A stretch of DNA of 64,000 nucleotides from Alcanivorax nanhaiticus (lineage in GTDB: Bacteria > Pseudomonadota > Gammaproteobacteria > Pseudomonadales > Alcanivoracaceae), in assembly GCF_000756665.1 (NCBI RefSeq), contig NZ_ARXV01000003.1, positions 62,001 to 126,000 on the forward strand. The letters run 5' to 3'. Shown piece by piece: positions 42,586 to 51,077 of this stretch. The position numbers were made by a program, and so were the translations under genes. The notes below the pieces were generated by a model. That model saw only the letters and a list, made by a program, of their open reading frames with translations. It was not told the DNA's origin and did not search any database. Position 1 is the stretch's first letter, and each line of letters starts with the position of its first letter.

Positions 42586-44184
42586 ATGGCTTTTGTTCGT
42601 GTACCAAGAGATGGGGTGCCGGTCACCCAGGCAAAAGACGTGGCCCTGGACCCGAGTCTTGGCAAACGCTTTACCCTGAAAACCGATGTGGTTGTGGTGG
42701 GGTCTGGTGCCGCAGGTTCCATGGTGGCTTATGAAATGGCCAAAGCCGGTCGCGATGTGCTGGTGCTGGAGTCTGGCCGTTACTATCCCAGCTCCGAGTT
42801 TACTGAGCATCTTGGCGATACCATGACCAAGATCTACCAAGATCAGGTAGGTCAGGTGAATACCACTGCTGACATTATCTTCATTCAGGGTGCCTGTGTA
42901 GGCGGATCAACCGTTGTGGGCGCCTGTGTAATGGAAGAGCCTGGTGATGCCATTCTCGATGGCTGGGCAGAGAAATATGGGCTTGATGCGTTGTCGGCAG
43001 AGAAATTCCGTCCTTATCTCGACAAGGTGGCGGATGAGCTTCAGATCCATACCAACGAAGCTCATGAGATTAATGCCTGTGCCCACAAGGTGATTCAGGG
43101 CTGCGAGAAAATGAAATTCTCGTGGAAGCCGGCCCAGCGGAACGTGAAGCAGTGTGCCTTGACCGGACACTGTCTGGCGGGCTGTCCCTCTGACAGAAAA
43201 ATGAGCTCTCTGGTTACCCATCTACCTTGGGCGACAGCCTACGGCGCGCGTGTTTTCTCGGATACCGAGGTGATCAGGGTCAAAACCCGTGATGGCCGTG
43301 CCCGAGGGCTTGAAGCCCGTGTGGTAGATCCAGACAGCGGTGCTCATGTGGCAGATATGCATGTGGATGCGGACATGGTGGTGATGGCCGCCGGGGCCAT
43401 CCACACGCCGCTGATTTTGCAACGCAGTCAAATTCCTGATCGCAGTGGTCAGCTGGGTCGAAATCTGGCCATTCAGCCATTCACTCAGGTGTTGGGCAAG
43501 TTCAAGGAGCCCTTGTATGGCTTCCGCGGTGCTCTGGTGGGTGTGCAGGTGGATGAGTTCACGCATACGGATGGCTATACCATCTTCTCTGGTCTGGCAG
43601 AGCCGGAATCGCTCCTTGCCCAGGGAGACATGAAGGCGGGCAAGGCTCACATCAATTTCATGAAGGACTATAAGTACTACGCCGGGGTGAATGCGTTCAG
43701 TAAGGATCTCGGCAAGGGCTATGTCCAGTGGGATGGTGATGCCTACACCGGTGACAAGACCATTCACTTCAATCCCAGTCGTGAAGAGTTCGAGAACATG
43801 AAAGCGTCGGCTACGCTGGCCGCAAGAATTTTCTTCTCGGCTGGTGCGGAAAAAGTCTTCCTGCCGACTTTCCAGAGTCTGGAAGCGGATTCAGTATTTG
43901 AGCTGGATGCGAAGATGGACAAGGTCGATTACGGAATCAAAGGTCTGTATACCTTCCGCTCCAACAGCTTCTCGCCCCATGGCACTTGCCGGATGGGCAC
44001 GGACCCTTATCAGTCTGTCGTGTCTCCCAGCGGGGAATTACATGATACACCTGGTCTGTTCGTGGCGGATTCGAGCCTCATTCCTGAGTCCATGAGTGCG
44101 CCGATCCAATGGACGGTGCATGCCTTGGCGAAGTATGTCAGTGACCAGATTAACGAGAACGCCAGTAACTACTTCATCGTCTGA
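42586..44184 (+). CDS. GMC-family FAD dehydrogenase, catalytic subunit, copy 2
   Basis: Paralogue of the 512-residue enzyme upstream, 532 residues. GSGAAG at 39-44 binds FAD, and GACVGGSTVVGA and the C-terminal HGTCRMGTDP are conserved. C190, C196 and C200 again give CX5CX3C (KQCALTGHCLAGCP). The C-terminal segment reads MSAPIQWTVHALA where copy 1 has IVNPQITVYALA, so the usual active-site Asn is missing. Copy 2 may have a different substrate or chemistry. It has no signal peptide. A strong terminator follows. Confidence 0.83.
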   Translation: MAFVRVPRDGVPVTQAKDVALDPSLGKRFTLKTDVVVVGSGAAGSMVAYEMAKAGRDVLVLESGRYYPSSEFTEHLGDTMTKIYQDQVGQVNTTADIIFIQGACVGGSTVVGACVMEEPGDAILDGWAEKYGLDALSAEKFRPYLDKVADELQIHTNEAHEINACAHKVIQGCEKMKFSWKPAQRNVKQCALTGHCLAGCPSDRKMSSLVTHLPWATAYGARVFSDTEVIRVKTRDGRARGLEARVVDPDSGAHVADMHVDADMVVMAAGAIHTPLILQRSQIPDRSGQLGRNLAIQPFTQVLGKFKEPLYGFRGALVGVQVDEFTHTDGYTIFSGLAEPESLLAQGDMKAGKAHINFMKDYKYYAGVNAFSKDLGKGYVQWDGDAYTGDKTIHFNPSREEFENMKASATLAARIFFSAGAEKVFLPTFQSLEADSVFELDAKMDKVDYGIKGLYTFRSNSFSPHGTCRMGTDPYQSVVSPSGELHDTPGLFVADSSLIPESMSAPIQWTVHALAKYVSDQINENASNYFIV

Positions 44185-44206
44185 TTGCTTTTTGATCCAA
44201 CAGAAC

Positions 44207-44230
44207 AACGCGCCTTCGGGCGCGTTTTTT
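44207..44230 (+). terminator. Rho-independent terminator after second GMC module
   Basis: AACGCGCC and GGCGCGTT pair around a TTCG tetraloop, followed by TTTT. Confidence 0.88.
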
Positions 44231-44333
44231 GTGCATTACATTTAACGGCAAGCAGGGCAAGATTCATGCAAGCGCGCGGCTTTAGCGTCGTTCTTGTGCT
44301 CGTCAGTAGCTAAGCCCGGATCAAAACCCTTTC

Positions 44334-44395
44334 ACCACAGCGCCCATAGAGAAACCCCATGGTCCTTTCTCGGTGATCTCTGTGACCTCTGTGGT
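44334..44395. repeat. Nonamer-phased inverted repeat element
   Basis: The right arm has three 9-nt steps, CTCGGTGAT, CTCTGTGAC, CTCTGTGGT (44369-44395). The left arm (44334-44351, ACCACAGCG, CCCATAGAG) is the reverse complement of the same pattern. A CCATGG palindrome lies between them. Confidence 0.6.
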
Positions 44396-44430
44396 AAATA
44401 ATGCTTTCAAAGGTTTCGGGTATCGCTTTT

Positions 44431-44444
44431 CGTAACTCGACACT
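44431..44444. repeat. Short heptad repeat (locus 3)
   Basis: Two adjoining units, CGTAACT and CGACACT, match the CGNNACT consensus of the longer heptad elements. No clear opposite arm is seen. Confidence 0.45.
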
Positions 44445-44560
44445 CAATACCCGCTTCTGTTTTCTCCTCTGTCTTTGTCTCAAAAGGCATCCCGTATGGC
44501 GTCAATTGTCTCCCTGCGCTGTGGTAGCATCCAAGGGTAAAAGACCTTGGAGACTACACC

Positions 44561-45718
44561 ATGTCAGGTTTCGAATTTGCCACCACTCACCGTGTGCTGG
44601 TAGAAGCGGGGGCGGCGGCAAGGCTTCCGCAGCTGTGTCAGGAATTGGGAGCCAGTCACGTCATGCTGGTGACGGATCCAGGCATTCGCAGCACGCCCTT
44701 GTTAGGGCCGGTAGAAGAGAGTTTTCAAAGCGCCGGGATGCCGTTGAGCATTTACGATCATGTTAGCGCTGACCCGGCCGATCGTATTGTGATCGAGGCA
44801 GCAGACCAGGCCCGTGAGGCAGGGGCGGATCTGGTGATCGGCTTTGGTGGAGGCTCCTCCATGGACGTGGCCAAATTGGTCGCCTTGCTGGCCCATCCCC
44901 GGGCGACACAGGCGTTAACGGATATTTACGGTGTCGGTTTGGCCACGGGCCCAAGATTGCCATTGATACAGGTGCCAACAACCGCAGGTACCGGCTCTGA
45001 GGTTACTCCTGTGGCCATTGTGACCACCGGCGAAACCACCAAGGCAGGAGTGGTCGCACCTTCACTTTTGCCGGATCTGGCTGTGCTTGATGCTGAACTG
45101 ACACTGCGACTGCCGCCTCATGTGACTGCCGCCACCGGTGTGGACGCCATGGTCCATGCCATTGAGGCCTACACTAGTGCACACAAGAAAAACCCTTACT
45201 CCGACATGCTGGCCAGAGAAGCCCTGCGTTTGCTGGGGGACAATCTGGTGGACGCGGTGAAAGAAGGGGGTAATCTCGCAGCCCGAGAAGCCTGCCTTCT
45301 GGGTGCCATGATGGCAGGTCAGGCGTTTGCCAATGCCCCGGTGGCGGCGGTACATGCACTGGCCTATCCATTGGGCGGTCACTTCCATATCCCCCATGGG
45401 TTGAGTAACTCCCTGGTGCTGCCGGAGGTGCTGCGCTTTAACGTCCGTGACGCTGCGCCGCTCTATGCCCAGCTGGCACCGATTCTGAGTGATCGTCCTT
45501 TTGCCGATCACGAGGATGGGGCAGGGGTGCTGATTGCCGCGTTGGAAAAGCTGATTGAAGAGGTGGGGCTGCCTACCCGTCTGAGAGAGGCTGGCGTTAC
45601 TGAAGACAGTCTCGAAACTCTGGCCTCCGATGCCATGCTGCAGCAGCGTTTGCTGGTCAACAACCCCCGTGAAGTGACAGAGGCCGATGCGTTGGCCATC
45701 TATAAGGCAGTGTTTTAA
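44561..45718 (+). CDS. Iron-containing (group III) alcohol dehydrogenase
   Basis: NAD(P)-dependent alcohol dehydrogenase of 385 residues. The N-terminal nucleotide domain carries GFGGGSSMDVAKL. The C-terminal helical domain carries the metal ligands: the aspartate and histidine of GVDAMVHAIEAY, then VAAVHALAYPLGGHFHIPHG with two further histidines. PTTAGTGSEVTP is family-typical. GGAG precedes the ATG at 44561. The oxidation direction and substrate are not readable; with the exported dehydrogenases upstream it may handle alcohol or aldehyde intermediates in the cytoplasm. The thioesterase gene begins 12 bases downstream. Confidence 0.87.
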   Translation: MSGFEFATTHRVLVEAGAAARLPQLCQELGASHVMLVTDPGIRSTPLLGPVEESFQSAGMPLSIYDHVSADPADRIVIEAADQAREAGADLVIGFGGGSSMDVAKLVALLAHPRATQALTDIYGVGLATGPRLPLIQVPTTAGTGSEVTPVAIVTTGETTKAGVVAPSLLPDLAVLDAELTLRLPPHVTAATGVDAMVHAIEAYTSAHKKNPYSDMLAREALRLLGDNLVDAVKEGGNLAAREACLLGAMMAGQAFANAPVAAVHALAYPLGGHFHIPHGLSNSLVLPEVLRFNVRDAAPLYAQLAPILSDRPFADHEDGAGVLIAALEKLIEEVGLPTRLREAGVTEDSLETLASDAMLQQRLLVNNPREVTEADALAIYKAVF

Positions 45719-45729
45719 AGGGTGAGAAT

Positions 45730-46164
45730 ATGAGCAAGAAAGCCCCGCGCCCTGAGCGTGAGGAATATGGCTACCTGTGTCCGGTAGATACCCGCTGGCG
45801 TGACAACGATATCTACGGTCACATCAACAACGTGGTGTATTACAGCTACTTCGATTCCACCATTAATCGTTATCTGATTGATGAGGGGGGGTTGGATATT
45901 CACGAGGGAGAGCATATTGCCTATGTGGTCAGCTCTGGCTGTGATTATCTGGAAGCGGCGGCTTACCCGGACAAGCTGGTGATCGGCATGAAGGTGGACA
46001 AGTTGGGCAGCAGCTCTGTGCGTTACGGCTTGGCACTGTTCGGCGAAAGCGGCTTGGCCAAGGCCACCGGGTTTGTGGTGCACGTATTTGTGAACCGGGA
46101 AACGGGAAGACCGGTGCCGATTCCAGAGCGGTTGAGGAGTGCATTGGCGGCATTGGAAGCGTAG
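45730..46164 (+). CDS. Acyl-CoA thioesterase, 4HBT hotdog family
   Basis: Predicted thioesterase of 144 residues with the family signature DTRWRDNDIYGHINNVVYYSYFD (shown here in part: the Asp of RDND and the following GHINNVVYY), and a typical hotdog end. It would hydrolyse acyl-CoA or aroyl-CoA thioesters in the cytoplasm. It begins 12 nt after the iron-type dehydrogenase and is probably co-transcribed, which suggests a role in fatty-acid or aldehyde turnover. Substrate is not determinable from sequence. Confidence 0.8.
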   Translation: MSKKAPRPEREEYGYLCPVDTRWRDNDIYGHINNVVYYSYFDSTINRYLIDEGGLDIHEGEHIAYVVSSGCDYLEAAAYPDKLVIGMKVDKLGSSSVRYGLALFGESGLAKATGFVVHVFVNRETGRPVPIPERLRSALAALEA

Positions 46165-46177
46165 TACGGTGATAGCG

Positions 46178-46370
46178 AGTTTCGAGTAACGAGTTTCGAA
46201 AGGCAAAACCAGAATAAACATGGCGGGGTGGTCAGGCGCTAAATTCGCTTGCAGTGAAGGTCCCCAGGTGTCATGAATAATGCTTGAGAGCGGAAGCAAC
46301 GAGGGTTTTGCTCTTCGAAACTCGAAACTCGAAACTCGAAACTCGAAACTCGAAACTCGATACTCGAAGC
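46178..46370. repeat. Heptad repeat element with inverted arms (locus 4)
   Basis: Left arm 46178-46198: AGTTTCG, AGTAACG, AGTTTCG. Right arm 46316-46370: six exact CGAAACT units, one CGATACT and a partial unit. The inner flanks GGCAAAACC and GGGTTTTGC are also inverted. About 100 nt of unique sequence separates the arms. Confidence 0.75.
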
Positions 46371-46418
46371 GATGATCCTGGCAGGTCGCATGACGCGCGC
46401 AGCTGCCGCAGGGTGGCC

Positions 46419-46454
46419 CACAAAAAAGCCCGGCATAAGCCGGGCTTTTTTGTG
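46419..46454. terminator. Bidirectional terminator between thioesterase and acnB
   Basis: AAAAAAGCCCGGC, loop ATAA, GCCGGGCTTTTTT: a perfect 13-pair stem with A and T runs on both sides, serving both convergent genes. Confidence 0.9.
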
Positions 46455-46473
46455 GTGAAGCGATTACCGGGTC

Positions 46474-49074
46474 TTAAACAGACTGGGCAACCGGGATCTT
46501 CACGCTGTCTGCCACTTCCTGGTACTCCGGCAGTTTGTCGAAGCTCAGGTAGCGGTAGATTTCAGAGGACATGGAGTCGATGGTGTTCGCGTATTCCATG
46601 TACTCTGCAGGGGTCGGCAGCTTGCCCAGAATGGACGCCACAGACGCCAGTTCGGCAGACGCCAGGTACACATCCGCACCCTGACCCAGACGGTTCGGGA
46701 AGTTACGGGTGGAGGTGGATACCGCAGTGGACTTCGGCGCGATGCGAGCCTGGTTACCCATACACAGGGAGCAGCCCGGCATCTCGGTACGCGCACCGGC
46801 GCTGCCGAAGATGTTGTAGTAGCCTTCTTCGGTCAGCTGGTGCTGATCCATCTTGGTCGGCGGAGCGATCCACAGACGGGTCGGCATGGTGCCGCTTTCC
46901 ACTTTCTGCAGCAGTTTACCGGCAGCACGGAAGTGACCGATGTTGGTCATGCAGGAACCGATGAACACTTCGTCGATCTTGGCGCCAGCCACCTCGGACA
47001 GGGTTTTGGCATCGTCCGGGTCGTTCGGGCAGCACAGTACCGGCTCTTTGATCTGGTCCATGTCGATTTCGATGACGGTGTGGTACTCGGCATCGGCGTC
47101 GGCACGCATCAGGCTCGGGTTGGCCAGCCACTCTTCCATGCCCTGGATACGACGCTCGATGGTACGGGCATCGCCGTAACCGTTGGCGATCATCCACTTC
47201 AGCATGGTGATGTTGGACTTCAGGTACTCGGCCACGCTGTCTTCGGACAGGGTGATGGTACAACCGGCAGCAGAACGCTCCGCAGAGGCGTCAGACAGTT
47301 CGAACGCCTGCTCTACGGTCAGCTCTTCCAGACCTTCGATTTCCAGGATGCGACCGGAGAACACGTTGACCTTGCCAGCTTTGGCGACGGTCAGGTGACC
47401 TTCCTTGATGGCCTGCAGCGGAATGGCGTGTACCAGGTCACGCAGGGTGATGCCTGGCTGGCGCTTGCCCTTGAAGCGAACCAGTACGGATTCCGGCATA
47501 TCCAGCGGCATAACGCCGGTGGCGGCGGCAAACGCGACCAGACCGGAACCGGCCGGGAAGGAGATGCCCATGGGGAAACGGGTGTGGGAGTCACCACCGG
47601 TACCGACGGTATCAGGCAGCAGCATGCGGTTCAGCCAGGAGTGGATGATACCGTCGCCCGGACGCAGGGAAACACCGCCACGGTTCATGATGAAGTCGGG
47701 CAGGGTGTGCTGGGTTTCCACGTCAACCGGCTTGGGGTAAGCGGCGGTGTGACAGAAGGACTGCATCACCAGGTCAGCCTGGAAGCCCAGACAGGCCAGG
47801 TCTTTCAGTTCGTCACGGGTCATCGGACCGGTGGTGTCCTGGGAACCTACGGTGGTCATCTTCGGCTCGCAGTACATGCCGGCGCGCACGCCTTCCATGC
47901 CACAGGCCTTACCGACCATTTTCTGGGCCAGGGTGTAGCCCTTGTTGGAATCACCGGGCTGCTCCGGCTTGCGGAACAGTTCAGACGGATCCAGACCCAG
48001 CGCTTCGCGCGCCTTGGTGGTCAGGCCACGGCCAATGATCAGGTTGATACGGCCACCAGCGCGAACTTCGTCCAGCAGTACCTGGGAACGCAGATCGAAT
48101 TCAGCGATCACTTCGCCGTTCTTCTCAACCTTGCCCGCGAACGGGTAAACGTCGATCTGGTCGCCGGTTTCCATTTTGGAAACGTCGCACTCGAAGGGCA
48201 GGGCGCCGGAATCTTCCATGGTGTTGAAGAAGATCGGAGCAATCTTGCCACCGATACACACACCACCAGCACGCTTGTTCGGTACGAACGGGATGTCATC
48301 ACCGAAGTGCCACAGCACAGAGTTGGTAGCAGACTTACGGGAAGAACCGGTACCCACAACGTCACCCACGTAGGCAACGGGCAGGCCTTTGGCTTTCAGT
48401 TCTTCCATCTGCTTCAGCGGACCGATTTCGCCGTCTTTCTCAGGGAAGATGCCGTCACGGGCGTTTTTCAGCATGGCGTTGCCGTGCAGCGGGATGTCCG
48501 GGCGGCTCCAGGCGTCCTGGGCGGGGGACAGGTCATCGGTGTTGGTTTCGCCGGTTACCTTGAACACGGTCAGAGACATTTTCTCTGCCAGATCAGGGCG
48601 CTTGGTGAACCACTCGCCTTCAGCCCAGGACTCGATCACTTCCTTGGCCTTGGCGTTGCCGGCTTTCATCTTGTCTTCCACATCGTGGAAGGCATCGAAT
48701 ACCAGCAGGGTGCTTTTCAGTTGCTCGGCGGCCACTTCGGCCAGCTCGGCGTCGTCCAGAGCAGCGATCAGCGGAGCTACGTTGTAGCCACCCTGCATGG
48801 TGCCCAGCAGCTCAATAGCGCGGGTCTTGCTGATCAGGGGAGAACTGGCTTCGCCTTTCACGATAGCGGTCAGGAATGCAGCTTTAACATAAGCAGCCTG
48901 ATCCACGCCCGGCGGAACGCGGTTAACGAACAGGTCCTGAATGAAATCTTCTTCGCCAGCCGGCGGGTTCTTCAGCAGCTCAACCAGGTCGGCGACCTGC
49001 TGCTCGTTCAACGGCTTGGGCGGCACACCTTCGGCGGCGCGCTCTTCTACGTGTTTGCGATAGGCTTCTAGCAC
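46474..49074 (-). CDS. acnB: Aconitate hydratase B
   Basis: Main TCA-cycle aconitase (also methylisocitrate dehydration), a [4Fe-4S] enzyme that in its apo form can bind mRNA. The 866 residues have the AcnB order: N-terminal HEAT-like domain, the swivelling domain, then the cluster domains. Cluster cysteines are visible in [14 protein letters not shown] and [31 protein letters not shown] is family-typical. It starts at 49074 on the minus strand behind a strong promoter and ends at a bidirectional terminator. Confidence 0.97.
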   Translation of the reverse strand: MLEAYRKHVEERAAEGVPPKPLNEQQVADLVELLKNPPAGEEDFIQDLFVNRVPPGVDQAAYVKAAFLTAIVKGEASSPLISKTRAIELLGTMQGGYNVAPLIAALDDAELAEVAAEQLKSTLLVFDAFHDVEDKMKAGNAKAKEVIESWAEGEWFTKRPDLAEKMSLTVFKVTGETNTDDLSPAQDAWSRPDIPLHGNAMLKNARDGIFPEKDGEIGPLKQMEELKAKGLPVAYVGDVVGTGSSRKSATNSVLWHFGDDIPFVPNKRAGGVCIGGKIAPIFFNTMEDSGALPFECDVSKMETGDQIDVYPFAGKVEKNGEVIAEFDLRSQVLLDEVRAGGRINLIIGRGLTTKAREALGLDPSELFRKPEQPGDSNKGYTLAQKMVGKACGMEGVRAGMYCEPKMTTVGSQDTTGPMTRDELKDLACLGFQADLVMQSFCHTAAYPKPVDVETQHTLPDFIMNRGGVSLRPGDGIIHSWLNRMLLPDTVGTGGDSHTRFPMGISFPAGSGLVAFAAATGVMPLDMPESVLVRFKGKRQPGITLRDLVHAIPLQAIKEGHLTVAKAGKVNVFSGRILEIEGLEELTVEQAFELSDASAERSAAGCTITLSEDSVAEYLKSNITMLKWMIANGYGDARTIERRIQGMEEWLANPSLMRADADAEYHTVIEIDMDQIKEPVLCCPNDPDDAKTLSEVAGAKIDEVFIGSCMTNIGHFRAAGKLLQKVESGTMPTRLWIAPPTKMDQHQLTEEGYYNIFGSAGARTEMPGCSLCMGNQARIAPKSTAVSTSTRNFPNRLGQGADVYLASAELASVASILGKLPTPAEYMEYANTIDSMSSEIYRYLSFDKLPEYQEVADSVKIPVAQSV

Positions 49075-49172
49075 AGCGTTTCCCTCTTACTCGGCTTTCT
49101 GTTACGAATCCTGCTGAATTCTTTTGGAAATCAGCCTTTTAGGGTGTAACTGGGGGTTGGAATTGCGCGCGG

Positions 49173-49201
49173 AGTATAGCGGATTCGGTATCAACTGTTA
49201 A
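49173..49201 (-). promoter_or_regulatory. Sigma-70 promoter of acnB
   Basis: On the minus strand: TTAACA (49201-49196), a 17-nt spacer and TATACT (49178-49173), followed by a GC-rich discriminator. The leader is about 90 nt. Confidence 0.72.
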
Positions 49202-49269
49202 GCGAAACGAGGGCCACGGTCATTCATCAGGTGAATACTCATAATCACTTGCGGTAAGTTTCTGCCAAC

Positions 49270-50178
49270 TCAATATGGGGCACGTTTGCCTTCAGGAGGG
49301 CGGCGAAATCGCTTGTAGCTCCACAGGTATTGCTCTGGGCCTTCATTGATGAGGGCCTCGATAGAACGATTCAGCGCGCTCAGTGAGGCGTCTAGGTCCG
49401 CATCTGCGATGGACTCCTCGGCAGGGCGGAAGCGAAGCTCAAAGCCCTGTGTGCCAGGCAGGCGTTGGGCCCAGGCCATGAAGGGGCGAGCCCCCGTCTG
49501 CTGGATCAGCTTACAGGCGAGTGTGCCGGTGTAAGCGGAATGGCCGTAGAAGTCTGCATGGCGTCCACTGCGTCGATCTGGAACCTGATCGGGAAGAATG
49601 GCCGTCATGGCTCCCTTGCGCATGGCCCGCACCAGGCCGGCTACGCCGCGTGCTGTGGTGGGGTACATGGTAGAACCGAAATGTTCGCGCCCCTCGCGCA
49701 CCAGGTTGTCTACTTCTGGCAGTCCTGAGGGGGCAAACATCACATGCAGATCATAGTGATCGGCAAGCCAGAAATTGAGAACCTCCCAGCAGCCCAGATG
49801 CGGGGCCAGGATCATCACTGGTTGGCCTGCATCGACTGCGGCCTGGAGAGCTTCTCCTCCATCTACAGACTGAATGCGCTGCATGCCGCTGTTGGGGCGA
49901 GACCAGAACAGAGCGATTTCGAAGGTGTTCTTGATGCTTTCCACCAGTGATTGGCGTGCCAGACGTCGGCGTTCGACAGGAGATAATTCGGGATAGCAAA
50001 GCCCAAGATTGATTTCGGAAACCCGGCGGGCTTCTGAAGGAAAGGCTGCGACAAGATGGCCAATAAAGGTGGCCAGCCAGCGGTTAACAACAAATGGCAG
50101 GCAGCCAATCAACCGCAGCATGAAAACAGCCGCGCGTCCCTTGACGGTTTGAATGCGTGGATTACTTCTTCTTCCCAT
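49270..50178 (-). CDS. LpxL/HtrB-like lysophospholipid or lipid A acyltransferase
   Basis: Predicted inner-membrane late acyltransferase of 302 residues. A hydrophobic segment near the N-terminus (about 17-45) is followed by the catalytic HX4E motif H127-E132 (APHLGCWEV) and the downstream block GAMTAILPDQVPDRRSG. LpxL, LpxM and related ornithine-lipid or phospholipid acyltransferases share this fold, so the exact acceptor is uncertain. I chose the ATG at 50178-50176; a longer reading frame overlaps the miaE promoter. It is divergent from miaE. Confidence 0.82.
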   Translation of the reverse strand: MGRRSNPRIQTVKGRAAVFMLRLIGCLPFVVNRWLATFIGHLVAAFPSEARRVSEINLGLCYPELSPVERRRLARQSLVESIKNTFEIALFWSRPNSGMQRIQSVDGGEALQAAVDAGQPVMILAPHLGCWEVLNFWLADHYDLHVMFAPSGLPEVDNLVREGREHFGSTMYPTTARGVAGLVRAMRKGAMTAILPDQVPDRRSGRHADFYGHSAYTGTLACKLIQQTGARPFMAWAQRLPGTQGFELRFRPAEESIADADLDASLSALNRSIEALINEGPEQYLWSYKRFRRPPEGKRAPY

Positions 50179-50271
50179 GGCGGGAGAGTATAAGGTGCCT
50201 GAAGCTGGACGCCAGATGCGAGACGCAGAAAAGCACAAAAGTTCCGGGATGATGATCAGGTCGGGGGCCGC

Positions 50272-50277
50272 TATAAT
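50272..50277 (+). promoter_or_regulatory. -10 box of miaE
   Basis: Perfect TATAAT, 22 bases before the miaE ATG. The -35 region is weak (TGATGA at 16-nt spacing). Confidence 0.5.
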
Positions 50278-50299
50278 GCGCGCCGACCTTGAGGATGCC

Positions 50300-50905
50300 A
50301 TGCACGATATATCCCACATTCAGCAGTTTCTTCCCTGTCCGACCCCGCAGTCCTGGATTGATTGGGCACTTCGGCACCCGGATATCCTGCTGATTGATCA
50401 CGCTCATTGTGAAAAAAAGGCGGCGAGTACCGCGTTGAACCTGATGTTCCGTTACGTGGACCGGCCGGATCTGCTGGATGCACTCAGTCAGTTGGCACGG
50501 GAAGAGCTGCTGCATTTTGAGCAGGTGATCCAGATCATGCGGGAGCGCGGAGTCACTTATGATCACCTTTCGCCGGCCCGCTATGCACAGGGTTTGCGCA
50601 AACATGTGCGTACCACGGAGCCGGGAAGGCTGGTGGATACGCTCATCGTCGGTGCCCTGATCGAAGCCAGAAGCTGTGAACGCTTCGCGGCCCTTGCGCC
50701 CCATGTGGATGAAGAGTTGGGACGCTACTACCGCTACCTGCTAAAAAGCGAATCCCGCCATTACGAAGACTATCTGCGTCTGGCTGAACAATATGCTGGC
50801 GAATCCATCGAGGAGCGGGTGGCGTTCTTCAAAAGCGCCGAGCAGGACTTGATCGAGACGCCGGATGAGGAGTTTCGGTTTCATTCCGGCGTACCAAGGC
50901 AGTGA
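50300..50905 (+). CDS. miaE: tRNA-(ms2io6A37) hydroxylase
   Basis: Non-haem di-iron oxygenase that hydroxylates the isopentenyl side chain at A37 of tRNAs reading UNN codons. The 201-residue protein is helical, with ferritin-like ligand motifs: a Glu in HAHCEKKAAS, ExxH in REELLHFEQV, a Glu in EARSCERF and ExxH in ESRHYEDYL. GAGG precedes the ATG at 50300; longer in-frame starts cross the promoter. The stop TGA lies within the first unit of a heptad repeat array. The window shows no miaA or miaB. Confidence 0.9.
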   Translation: MHDISHIQQFLPCPTPQSWIDWALRHPDILLIDHAHCEKKAASTALNLMFRYVDRPDLLDALSQLAREELLHFEQVIQIMRERGVTYDHLSPARYAQGLRKHVRTTEPGRLVDTLIVGALIEARSCERFAALAPHVDEELGRYYRYLLKSESRHYEDYLRLAEQYAGESIEERVAFFKSAEQDLIETPDEEFRFHSGVPRQ

Positions 50906-51077
50906 ACAGTTAACAGTGAATAGTTAACAGTGAATAGTTAACAGCGTCGCGGATCAGGGCATTTTTATCTTAAACGCATGAGGCCGCGCCCATACTCTGG
51001 GCGCGGCCTCATTGCTTTGAACATCACCAAAGGCGCTGCTCGCGCAGCTGTTCACTGTTAACTATTCACTATTCACT
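50901..51077. repeat. Heptad repeat element with inverted arms (locus 5), overlapping miaE and lpxH stops
   Basis: Left arm 50901-50942: six exact units AGTGAAC/AGTTAAC/AGTGAAT in alternation. Right arm 51050-51077: GTTCACT, GTTAACT, ATTCACT, ATTCACT. The arms are inverted around a 14-pair hairpin. The miaE TGA (50903-50905) lies in the left arm and the lpxH TAG (51071-51069) in the right arm. Confidence 0.8.
50978..51012. terminator. Hairpin between convergent miaE and lpxH
   Basis: ATGAGGCCGCGCCC and its exact complement form a 14-pair stem with a seven-base loop. There is no clear T-run on either side, so terminator activity is plausible but not certain. The same GAGGCCGCGCCC core recurs at 54779-54808. 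Confidence 0.6.

Larger units (their letters stand above)
44231..44560. other. GMC module to iron-ADH intergenic region, repeats only
   Basis: No gene is seen. The region contains a 9-nt-phased inverted element (44334-44395) and two heptad units (44431-44444). No strong promoter for the dehydrogenase could be picked out. Confidence 0.6.
46165..46473. other. Convergent intergenic region between thioesterase and acnB, repeats and terminator
   Basis: There is no gene here. It holds the longest heptad element of the window (46178-46370) and a bidirectional terminator (46419-46454). Confidence 0.7.

Noticed and set aside
39637..46164. Horizontally acquired island
   Set aside because: Composition and codon use look like the flanks by eye, with no integrase, tRNA boundary or direct repeats; at most an accessory cluster.
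46316..46370. CRISPR array in the CGAAACT tandem repeats
   Set aside because: The units are 7 nt and directly adjoining, with no spacers, and no cas genes are nearby.
46840..49071. Long plus-strand open frame (743 codons) opposite acnB
   Set aside because: It is the codon-bias shadow of acnB, with low-complexity His/Gln/Val-rich translation and no family motif.
50901..51077. Insertion sequence bounded by terminal inverted repeats
   Set aside because: There is no transposase frame between the arms, no target-site duplication, and the arms are internally periodic rather than unique.
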